In this document: piece after piece, positions 1 through 4,477 of the stretch
Layout: every line of letters starts with the position of its first letter
Position numbering within the stretch: position 1 is the first letter of the stretch
Position numbers and translations under genes: made by a program
Notes under the pieces: generated by a model
The model's database searches: none
Told to the model about the DNA's origin: nothing
Seen by the model: the letters and a program-made list of their open reading frames with translations, nothing else
From: an uncultured Oscillospiraceae bacterium
Lineage (GTDB): Bacteria > Bacillota > Clostridia > Oscillospirales > Acutalibacteraceae
Reading direction: 5' to 3'
DNA: 20,976 nt
Assembly: GCA_900541565.1 (NCBI GenBank)
Contig: UQKB01000024.1
Location: forward strand, 1-20,976

Positions 1-55
1 TCTTTCTTCTAATAAGCCTTTGTTCATTTCTTATGGAAGAAACGAACCAAAGACC
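1..55 (+). repeat. Partial copy (hairpin A arm only) of the three-hairpin repeat
   Basis: Positions 1-55 are identical base for base to 110-164, an offset of 109 bp. The shared block contains the hairpin A sequence (CTTTGTTC...AACCAAAG around an ATGG loop). After 55 the similarity stops, so this copy lacks the GC-rich hairpins B and C. The 54 bp between the two blocks are unique. This looks like a partial tandem duplication of the repeat edge. The window starts here, so more of the unit may lie upstream. Confidence 0.85.
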
Positions 56-83
56 CCCGCTCTTTATACACCGCTTACAGCTT

Positions 84-240
84 ACCCGCCGGCTTTCTGC
101 GTTTATATATCTTTCTTCTAATAAGCCTTTGTTCATTTCTTATGGAAGAAACGAACCAAAGACCACAAAAGGGGGGTTGCGATCCCCCCTTTTGAAACCC
201 CCAACCGCCTCAAGGGGGTATCCCCCTTGAGAATCCCCCT
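84..240 (+). repeat. Three-hairpin repeat, copy 1
   Basis: Reading + there are three successive stem-loops. Hairpin A is at 127-161 (CTTTGTTC paired with GAACCAAAG, imperfect). Hairpin B is at 167-193 (AAAAGGGGGG / CCCCCCTTTT, 7-nt loop). Hairpin C is at 209-231 (CTCAAGGGGG / CCCCCTTGAG, 3-nt loop). Nearly the same sequence recurs inverted at 1223-1378 and, more diverged, at 1962-2090. The element has no credible coding capacity. It may be a REP/MITE-like interspersed element or a structured RNA or terminator block. No target-site duplication is visible. Confidence 0.85.
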
Positions 241-298
241 GAAAACTTTATAACTGGCCACCAACTTTTATTATATTTATAAGCTTTCTAAAAAATAT

Positions 299-381
299 AG
301 AATAAAATTCCATATTTCATAGATAAAATTCAATAATAAGGAATCCTATTCCACTACCAATGAACAACTATACAGTATAAT
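299..381 (+). promoter_or_regulatory. Probable promoter and operator region of the DUF6809-like gene pair
   Basis: The gene-free stretch 241-521 is AT-rich. It contains a TATAAT hexamer at 376-381 but no convincing -35. Upstream are two copies of the short palindrome GAAT-N3-ATTC, at 300-310 and 341-351, spaced 41 bp apart (about four helical turns). The second is extended to GGAATcctATTCC (340-352) and abuts the expected -35 position. A possible further half-site, GGAATAGG, lies at 417-424. A related GAAT-N4-ATTC site (1814-1825) sits before the XRE gene at 1440-1772, so that regulator may control both. This is inferred from motifs only. Nothing else was recognised in the stretch. Confidence 0.4.
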
Positions 382-521
382 ATGAGATAGAAAAGTAGCA
401 CCGTATTTAAATATTTGGAATAGGTATAAAGCATTGGATATAAAAACGACTTAATAAAACGGAGGAAGTAAACAAATATAAACCCACATAAAAAACAAAA
501 AATTAATGAAGGAGGCCCATA

Positions 522-806
522 ATGCAAGGCGTATTAAAAGACATTTTCTACGGGGAATTTCGCGCGGACAAACAAAGGCTGGAAAGAAAACCGGGGCACC
601 AAAAAGCAATTGCGCGCTACTGCGAAGAAGAAAAGCGACTGCGCAAGCTGCTCAATACGGAACAAATTAAACTTTTAGAGCATTTTCAAGACAACAACAG
701 CCTGCTTGAACAGATGGAAATAGAACACAGCTTCCGGTTTGGCTACCGCATAGGCGCACAGATGACGGCAGAGCTGCAAAAGGCTATGGACAGCCCGATA
801 GAATAA
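522..806 (+). CDS. Small DUF6809-like protein, first of a tandem pair
   Basis: A 94-residue, charged and largely helical protein with no signal peptide or membrane segment. It starts with ATG seven bases after a good AAGGAGG. The opening (MQGVLKDIFYGEF), a central helix ending in an LE-rich stretch, and a C-terminal FRFGYRIGAQM motif (about residues 71-81) match my memory of the DUF6809 family, small Clostridia proteins that open with an ILxxLYxGxI-type motif and end with a GFRLG motif. The next gene, 20 bp downstream, has the same layout, so the two are diverged paralogues in one operon. The pair is enclosed by inverted repeat copies. The molecular function of the family is not known to me, and the assignment needs a profile search. 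Confidence 0.65.
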   Translation: MQGVLKDIFYGEFRADKQRLERKPGHQKAIARYCEEEKRLRKLLNTEQIKLLEHFQDNNSLLEQMEIEHSFRFGYRIGAQMTAELQKAMDSPIE

Positions 807-826
807 CACAGAAAGGAACCAAGTAA

Positions 827-1141
827 ATGAAAAACATATTACAGGAGCTTTATTTAGGGAACATAAGCCCCGCAGTTACCTCCCCGCGCCTTGCTCCGGA
901 ATATCAAAGAATCAAAAAGAAAGCAAATAAAGCGTATGACAAGCTTTGCAAAAGCATGACAAAACAGGAAAAGCGGCAGCTGGAAGCGATGGAGGCAGCG
1001 TTAGACCGGGCCAGGCAGTACGATGAACTATACGCCTTTATTACAGGCTTTCGTCTGGGTGGTGCTCTGACCCGTGAAGCATTTGCAGACATTGACGAGC
1101 TAGTGGATTACCGGGAACGCTATGAAACATTGGAGGACTAA
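827..1141 (+). CDS. Small DUF6809-like protein, second of a tandem pair
   Basis: A 104-residue, charged, probably all-helical cytoplasmic protein. The start MKNILQELYLGNISP and the C-terminal FITGFRLGGALTREAF (about residues 69-84) are the two ends of a DUF6809-like pattern and align with the preceding gene. Between them is a Lys/Glu/Gln-rich helical stretch (about residues 30-65) that could form a coiled coil. A GAAAGGA ribosome site precedes the ATG, and the 20-bp gap to the upstream gene indicates one transcript. The C-terminal tail is acidic. No catalytic motif is visible. Hairpins of repeat copy 2 begin 82 bp after the stop and could end transcription. Function is unknown. Confidence 0.65.
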   Translation: MKNILQELYLGNISPAVTSPRLAPEYQRIKKKANKAYDKLCKSMTKQEKRQLEAMEAALDRARQYDELYAFITGFRLGGALTREAFADIDELVDYRERYETLED

Positions 1142-1222
1142 AAACTCTGCAACAAGCCAAACCCAAATTACAACTTTAAACACATACATTGTAAGTATGC
1201 AAAAACGATTGTATAAGAACCA

Positions 1223-1378
1223 TCAGGGGGATTCTCAAGGGGGTACTCCCCTTGAGGCGGTTGGGGGTTTCAAAAGGGGGGATCGCAACCCCCCTTTTGT
1301 GGTCTTTGGTTCGTTTCTTCCATAAGAAATGAACAAAGTCTTTTTAGAAGAAATGTATATAAACGTACAAACCCGGCG
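1223..1378 (-). repeat. Three-hairpin repeat, copy 2 (inverted relative to copy 1)
   Basis: This is a near-identical reverse complement of copy 1 over about 125 bp (1223-1350), with weaker similarity continuing through a TATATAAACG segment to a CCGGCGG motif near 1378. Stems are at 1234-1256 (hairpin C), 1272-1298 (hairpin B) and 1304-1338 (hairpin A). The hairpin C loop differs from copy 1 while the stem is kept. Together with copy 1 it encloses the two DUF6809-like genes as inverted flanks. It lies between the 3' ends of convergent genes, where its stems could act as a terminator. Confidence 0.85.
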
Positions 1379-1426
1379 GAATAGAACAAAACAATAAAAG
1401 TGCTAAAAAACAATTTTTATAAGCGT

Positions 1427-1456
1427 AAAAAGCAGCCCACTACCGGGGCTGCTTTT
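1427..1456 (-). terminator. Intrinsic terminator overlapping the end of the XRE gene
   Basis: On the - strand, AAAAGCAGCCC pairs with GGGCTGCTTTTT across a 7-nt loop and ends in five T. The left arm encodes the last residues of the 110-residue XRE protein and its TAG stop (1440-1442) lies in the loop. Ribosomes finishing translation would therefore cover the hairpin. Confidence 0.85.
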
Positions 1457-1772
1457 GCTCTTTCTTTTTTAAAAGTTGTTCCATAACTGTTATAACAGCG
1501 TTTAAATCTTCCTCTTTCAGCTCTTTTGCAAGCTCTGTCACTCTTCGTACCAAAATCGGGTTTTCCAGTTCTTCATTAAAAAAATCTGCCACAGTAATAC
1601 CGAAATACTCACAAATATAAAAAAGCTCTTCATAAGAAGGCAGCTTTCCACTATTAATAATCCCACTTACATAACCGTCACTATGCCCCAACTCAAAACT
1701 TAATTGCCGCGCGGATATTTCTTTTGACAATTTAAGTTGTATTAATCTATCTCGTATAAACTGTTTATCCAT
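1440..1772 (-). CDS. XRE-family helix-turn-helix transcriptional regulator
   Basis: A 110-residue protein. Residues about 5-65 form an HTH_XRE/Cro-type DNA-binding domain: ARQLSFELGHSDGYVSGIINSGKLPSYEELFYICEYFGITVADFF contains the two recognition helices, and the typical ending resembles phage and ICE repressors. Residues 66-110 are a Glu/Lys-rich helix that probably mediates dimerisation. There is no effector or protease domain. An AAGGTGAT ribosome site precedes the ATG. The gene stands alone between repeat copies 2 and 3, reads opposite to the DUF6809-like genes, and ends in a terminator that overlaps its stop. A 28-bp palindrome just upstream suggests autoregulation. The targets are unknown, although similar GAAT/ATTC sites lie before the DUF6809-like pair. 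Confidence 0.85.
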   Translation of the reverse strand: MDKQFIRDRLIQLKLSKEISARQLSFELGHSDGYVSGIINSGKLPSYEELFYICEYFGITVADFFNEELENPILVRRVTELAKELKEEDLNAVITVMEQLLKKKEQKQPR

Positions 1773-1792
1773 AATTTATCACCTTAATTAAT

Positions 1793-1869
1793 AGAATAAA
1801 ATATGTTTAAGATGAATTCGGATTCTAAAAGAATATATTTTGTTGAAAATCTATTCTTTTTGTATTATA
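1793..1869 (-). promoter_or_regulatory. Promoter and candidate operator of the XRE gene
   Basis: On the - strand a TATAAT hexamer lies at 1864-1869 with no strong -35. Immediately downstream, 1830-1857 is a palindrome with 12-bp arms (AGAATATATTTT / AAAATCTATTCT, one mismatch, GTTG centre). A GAAT-N4-ATTC site follows at 1814-1825 and another AGAATA at 1793-1798. The position at and after the expected transcription start suits an autorepressor site. It could instead form a 5' RNA hairpin. Confidence 0.55.
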
Positions 1870-1961
1870 GTGTAACTAGCTTTATTTGTTCCAACAACTA
1901 ACATTTTTTAGTAAAAAACCCACAAGCATAAACATAGCTTGCCGGCTAGCAAAAAGTTGTT

Positions 1962-2090
1962 AGGGGGTTTCTTATAGGGGGAATACCCCCTTAAGGCGGT
2001 CAAGGGGGGTTTCAAAAGGGGGGACAATCGCAAGTCCCCCCTTTGTGGTCTTTGGTTCGTTTCTTCCATAAGAAATGAACAAATCTTATA
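1962..2090 (-). repeat. Three-hairpin repeat, copy 3 (diverged)
   Basis: Same orientation and order of elements as copy 2, but more diverged. Hairpin C (1971-1995) has CTTA[T]AGGGGG / CCCCCTTAAG: relative to copies 1 and 2, one C-G pair has become T-A on both sides, a compensatory change. Hairpin B (2015-2044) is extended by matched bases (GGGGGGAC / GTCCCCCC) around an 8-nt loop. Hairpin A (about 2050-2083) is almost unchanged. The copy begins 27 bp beyond the stop of the XRE gene at 2117-2368 and may serve as its terminator. With the promoter before it, this copy fills the gene-free stretch 1773-2116. Confidence 0.85.
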
Positions 2091-2116
2091 AAAATAAAAT
2101 TTATATAGTAAGTAAA

Positions 2117-2368
2117 CTATTTCTCCCATCTATCGGTTCGCTGATCTTTACTTAATCCCAAAACATAATCCGCAGAAAGTTGATAAAGCTTTAAAAGTTC
2201 CGTAAATATTTCTATGGGCATGTTTCTTTTATGATTTTCATATTGGGAAAGCGAATTCTGGGCAATGTTTAACTGCTTGGCAATATCCTCTTGTCTTAAA
2301 TCGTGATCTTCCCTATACTCCTTCAAAATTTCATAATATTTCTTTGAAGCAGAACGGCCTTTCCTCAT
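2117..2368 (-). CDS. XRE-family helix-turn-helix regulator (83 residues)
   Basis: A small Cro/CI-like protein. Residues about 10-70 hold the HTH_XRE domain: LKEYREDHDLRQEDIAKQLN, then the recognition helix QNSLSQYENHKRNMPIEIF, and the characteristic closing segment LLKLYQLSADYVLGL found in many Firmicutes regulators. There is no C-terminal effector domain. An AAGAAGGG site precedes the ATG. It is divergent from the RHH-like operon, with a 228-bp shared regulatory region, an arrangement typical of a regulator controlling the adjacent operon. Repeat copy 3 follows its stop. It is not closely similar to the other two XRE proteins in the window. Confidence 0.88.
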   Translation of the reverse strand: MRKGRSASKKYYEILKEYREDHDLRQEDIAKQLNIAQNSLSQYENHKRNMPIEIFTELLKLYQLSADYVLGLSKDQRTDRWEK

Positions 2369-2525
2369 AATAATAAATCCCTTCTTAAAAAATCTAATTA
2401 CACTTTAATCTATCTCGAATTGCGAAGTTATAATTATCTCAAAATGTAATATAACAAACGATGTATAAAAGGGATCCAAATCACCGGAATGAATAGCGAA
2501 AACGGTACTGCATGTTAATATTGTA

Positions 2526-2581
2526 TGTTAAGTTGCTTAACAAAAATACACATGAAAATTTTGTATAAATAAAATTTATTT
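2526..2581 (+). promoter_or_regulatory. Operator-like palindrome and possible promoter of the RHH-like operon
   Basis: TGTTAAG-TTG-CTTAACA (2526-2542) is a perfect 7-bp inverted repeat in the divergent region between the XRE gene (-) and the RHH-like gene (+). Downstream is TATAAA at 2564-2569, a possible -10 with no matching -35 at normal spacing. AGGAGG at about 2583-2588 precedes the ATG at 2597. The palindrome suits binding by a homodimeric XRE or RHH protein encoded next to it. Nothing else was recognised in 2369-2596. Confidence 0.55.
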
Positions 2582-2596
2582 TTAGGAGGAATTGTT

Positions 2597-2962
2597 ATGA
2601 AAGAACAAAACCCCAAAAAAAATAAAAAAAATATTTCTATCCCCAAAACCAGCCCCAGCGAAAGCCGCAGCATCTACATGAAAATATCGCTTATAGAAGA
2701 ACTGGAGCAAATCGCTATACAAAACGACGTAAGCTTCAACTTTACCGTTTGCTGGATTTTGCATGAATACCTGCACAACACCAAGCTACAGCCCAAAGAA
2801 GAACGCACGCCATACAAAAACGTATCTGTTCCCCACCCATACAAACAAGCGCCCAAGCGGGTAAAACGCTTACCCGCATTACATAAAACAGCACAAACCA
2901 AACAACCGGAAAAACCGGAAAAAACAAACAAATCCAATAAAAACAAGGAGGATCTAACATGA
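2597..2962 (+). CDS. Ribbon-helix-helix-like small basic protein
   Basis: A 121-residue, very basic protein. Residues about 22-54 (SRSIYMKISLIEELEQIA followed by NDVSFNFTVCWILHEYL) fit a ribbon-helix-helix fold: a short beta strand, then helix A, a turn, and helix B, as in plasmid CopG/ParG or Arc-like proteins. The rest (about 60-121) is low-complexity, rich in Lys, Pro and Thr, and probably disordered. The coding strand is unusually rich in A and C. An AGGAGG site precedes the ATG, and the stop overlaps the next start as ATGA, so the two are translationally coupled. A role in DNA binding and autoregulation is inferred from the fold, with no close family recognised. Confidence 0.6.
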   Translation: MKEQNPKKNKKNISIPKTSPSESRSIYMKISLIEELEQIAIQNDVSFNFTVCWILHEYLHNTKLQPKEERTPYKNVSVPHPYKQAPKRVKRLPALHKTAQTKQPEKPEKTNKSNKNKEDLT

Positions 2963-3357
2963 AAACAAACAACAACCCCAAAACAACCAAAAGCACCGCC
3001 GCCGCATCTGCAAACGCGGCGCAAACCCCGCTGCAGCCCCAAACCCCGCCGCTAAACAACGCGCTGCCGTTTGAGCTGGATTACGACGCAATGGAGAAAA
3101 TCGGCTTTGCGCTGTACTGCTTTGAAGATTTTGTGCGCATGCGCGGCGAATACTTCGACAGCGATTTCCTCAGCAGCTCCCTGTACGATTTCATCCTCAT
3201 CACCCTAAGCAACCTGCACAATTCCTCGCGCCAAATCTACATTGAAAGCTGCTACGACAACGTGCTCGACATGCTCGAACAGGCCATCAAAGCCAAAGAC
3301 AAAACAGCAAAGCCGCCGGCGTCCCCAGACAAAAATCAAAAAACAAGGAGGTCCTAA
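2959..3357 (+). CDS. Unknown 132-residue protein in the RHH-XRE operon
   Basis: I do not recognise a family. Residues 1-35 are low-complexity (Thr, Ala, Pro, Asn), and the C-terminal 25 residues are Lys/Pro-rich, so both ends are probably disordered. The middle (about 36-113) is a compact, acidic, aromatic-rich helical core with segments such as MEKIGFALYCFEDFVRMRG and NVLDMLEQAIKAK. There is no signal peptide or membrane segment. An AAGGAGG in the end of the upstream gene and the ATGA overlap show translational coupling. The XRE gene starts 2 bp after its stop. The context between two putative DNA-binding proteins suggests a partner or co-regulator rather than an enzyme. Confidence 0.6.
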   Translation: MKTNNNPKTTKSTAAASANAAQTPLQPQTPPLNNALPFELDYDAMEKIGFALYCFEDFVRMRGEYFDSDFLSSSLYDFILITLSNLHNSSRQIYIESCYDNVLDMLEQAIKAKDKTAKPPASPDKNQKTRRS

Positions 3358-3359
3358 CC

Positions 3360-3644
3360 ATGACAGAACTCGAATGCAAATTTTTTCTTGCAAAACTAGC
3401 GCGGCGCTTAAAAACGCTGCGCCTGGAGTACCACTTCACCCAAAAGGAGGTCGCAAATTACCTGGGCGTCCACCACAGCGTCTATTCCCGTTACGAGCGC
3501 GGGATCAGCGAGCCCACCGTAAACGAGCTTGTAGCGTTTGCAAAGCTGTATAAAACAAGCACAGACTATCTGCTGAGCCACACAGAAGACAGGCGCCCTT
3601 CCGGTCTTTTGGATGGGATCACATATTGTAAACCTAAAAAATAA
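3360..3644 (+). CDS. XRE-family helix-turn-helix regulator, last gene of the accessory operon
   Basis: A 94-residue protein with an HTH_XRE domain at about residues 10-72: LARRLKTLRLEYHFTQKEVANYLGV, recognition helix HSVYSRYERGISEPTV, and the usual closing AFAKLYKTSTDYLLSH. AAGGAGG precedes the ATG, and only two bases separate it from the stop of the upstream gene. The last codons and TAA stop (3642-3644) lie inside the BirA operator of bioY, so the C-terminal YCKPKK is encoded by operator DNA. This suggests that the reading frame was trimmed or joined at an insertion boundary, although the DNA-binding domain is complete. No operator for this protein is identified with certainty. Confidence 0.88.
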   Translation: MTELECKFFLAKLARRLKTLRLEYHFTQKEVANYLGVHHSVYSRYERGISEPTVNELVAFAKLYKTSTDYLLSHTEDRRPSGLLDGITYCKPKK

Positions 3645-3679
3645 AAAAGGTTGACAATCAAAGCGCTTTGCCGTATACT
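3625..3679 (+). promoter_or_regulatory. BirA operator and consensus promoter of bioY
   Basis: ATTGTAAACC (3625-3634) and GGTTGACAAT (3649-3658) are inverted 10-bp half-sites with one mismatch and a 14-bp A/T spacer. This matches the Firmicutes BirA box pattern. The promoter is TTGACA (3651-3656), a 17-bp spacer and TATACT (3674-3679), so the right half-site covers the -35. The spacer also contains a perfect 12-bp palindrome, CAAAGCGCTTTG (3659-3670). Biotin-bound BirA would be expected to block transcription. Confidence 0.9.
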
Positions 3680-3719
3680 CTTTGCAGCAGAAAAAATCCT
3701 TTTGCAGGAGGCGTGTACC

Positions 3720-4268
3720 ATGGAGCAAAGCCAAAAAAGCCGCGCAAACGTCTACGGCATGGTGATCACCGCGCTGTTTACGGCGCTCACCGTCGTTTGC
3801 GCGCAAATTTCCATCCCCATCGGGCCGGTGCCCATCAACCTTGCGCTGTTGGCCGTTTTTGCCGCCGGCGGGTGTCTGGGGCCTGTAAAGGCGGTCATAA
3901 GCCAGCTGGTCTACCTTTTGGCCGGCCTTGCCGGCCTGCCCTTTTTTGCGGGCTTTCAGGGCGGCCCGGGCGTGCTTTTGGGGCCCACGGGCGGCTACAT
4001 CATCGGCTATGCCTTTGCGGCGCTCATCACGGGGCTGCTTGCCGTGCGCTTTCACCGCCGCTTCTGGCCGTGCGCGCTGGGCATGCTGCTAAGCCTTGCG
4101 GTGTGCTACGCCTTTGGCACGGCCTGGTATGCCATAAGCACCCACACCGGCTTTGTCCCGGCGCTTATGGTGTGCGTGGTGCCGTTTATCCCCGGCGACC
4201 TTTGCAAAATTGCGCTTGCGGCTTTTTTAACCGCGCGGCTTAAGCGCATATACAGCGCGCACCTGTGA
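3720..4268 (+). CDS. bioY: Biotin transporter BioY (ECF S component)
   Basis: A 182-residue integral membrane protein, the usual BioY length, with about six hydrophobic segments. The family signature is clear: an N-terminal helix with VCAQISIPIGPVPINL, then LAGLAGLPFFAGFQGGPGVLLGPTGGYIIGY near the middle, and a final helix with VPFIPGDLCKIALAAFL. BioY binds biotin in the membrane and works with the ECF energising module (EcfA/EcfT) encoded elsewhere. The ATG at 3720 is chosen because it follows GGAGG and lies downstream of the promoter. The longer open frame begins inside the -35. The upstream BirA site and lack of other biotin genes suggest biotin-repressed uptake. Confidence 0.95.
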   Translation: MEQSQKSRANVYGMVITALFTALTVVCAQISIPIGPVPINLALLAVFAAGGCLGPVKAVISQLVYLLAGLAGLPFFAGFQGGPGVLLGPTGGYIIGYAFAALITGLLAVRFHRRFWPCALGMLLSLAVCYAFGTAWYAISTHTGFVPALMVCVVPFIPGDLCKIALAAFLTARLKRIYSAHL

Positions 4269-4327
4269 GCAAACGCCGTGCAAAAGCGCCCGGCTGCGCC
4301 CACACACCACATACAAACACACAAAAA

Positions 4328-4369
4328 GCGCGCCTGCAGGCCAAAAAAAGGCTTTGCAGGCGCGCCTTT
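4328..4369 (+). terminator. Strong hairpin after bioY (probable terminator)
   Basis: GCGCGCCTGCA (4328-4338) pairs perfectly with TGCAGGCGCGC (4355-4365) around a 16-nt A-rich loop that can itself pair partly (GGCC/GGCT). On the + strand only CTTT follows. On the - strand the stem is followed by five T, so the tract is better for leftward termination. Its placement after bioY and before the next promoter supports a terminator. Confidence 0.6.
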
Positions 4370-4373
4370 GCAT

Positions 4374-4424
4374 GCAAATGTGACGGTACTGTCACTTGAC
4401 ATTTGCACCATAAAACTATATCAT
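4374..4424 (+). promoter_or_regulatory. Promoter with nested inverted repeats for the FHA-SEDS/PBP operon
   Basis: TTGACA (4396-4401), a 17-bp spacer and TATCAT (4419-4424) form a near-consensus promoter, with a start of transcription expected near 4431. GCAAATGT (4374-4381) and ACATTTGC (4399-4406) are perfect inverted arms, the right one overlapping the -35. Inside them GTGACgGTACtGTCAC (4380-4395) is a 16-bp palindrome with one mismatched pair. The layout suggests a regulator-binding site. Confidence 0.7.
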
Positions 4425-4477
4425 CAATTTATCAGAACCCCCCATTTTCCCAATGGGCAAAGGAGGTGCGCAAGCCC

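Noticed and set aside
33..230. Open frame starting MEETNQRP in repeat copy 1
   Set aside because: The same peptide start arises in each repeat copy from the hairpin A sequence. There is no ribosome site, frames differ after it, and the DNA shows structure-preserving changes. It is a repeat-derived artefact.
1223..1298. G-quadruplex as the main function of the repeats
   Set aside because: G runs are present, but each pairs with a C run in a stem that shows compensatory change. Hairpins explain the data better.
1..2090. CRISPR array
   Set aside because: The repeats are long, few, unevenly spaced, in both orientations, and there are no cas genes.
1908..2129. 73-residue frame on the - strand containing MEETNQRP
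   Set aside because: It lies across repeat copy 3, has no ribosome site, and overlaps the end of the XRE gene.
2674..3059. Long open frames antisense to the RHH-like and unknown genes
   Set aside because: Caused by the strong A/C bias of the coding strand. They have low-complexity Cys/Val/Gly-rich translation and no ribosome site.
2597..3644. Toxin-antitoxin locus interpretation of the RHH-like and XRE genes
   Set aside because: No toxin fold was recognised in the middle protein and the operon has two putative DNA-binding proteins. Kept as an unknown operon.
3408..4055. 215-residue frame antisense to the XRE gene and bioY
   Set aside because: Shadow of two well-supported genes. It would cross the BirA operator and the bioY promoter.
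4403..4477. ATG at 4403 as the start of the SEDS gene
   Set aside because: It lies between the -35 and -10 of the promoter, so it would not be in the transcript. TTG at 4478 follows a strong ribosome site.
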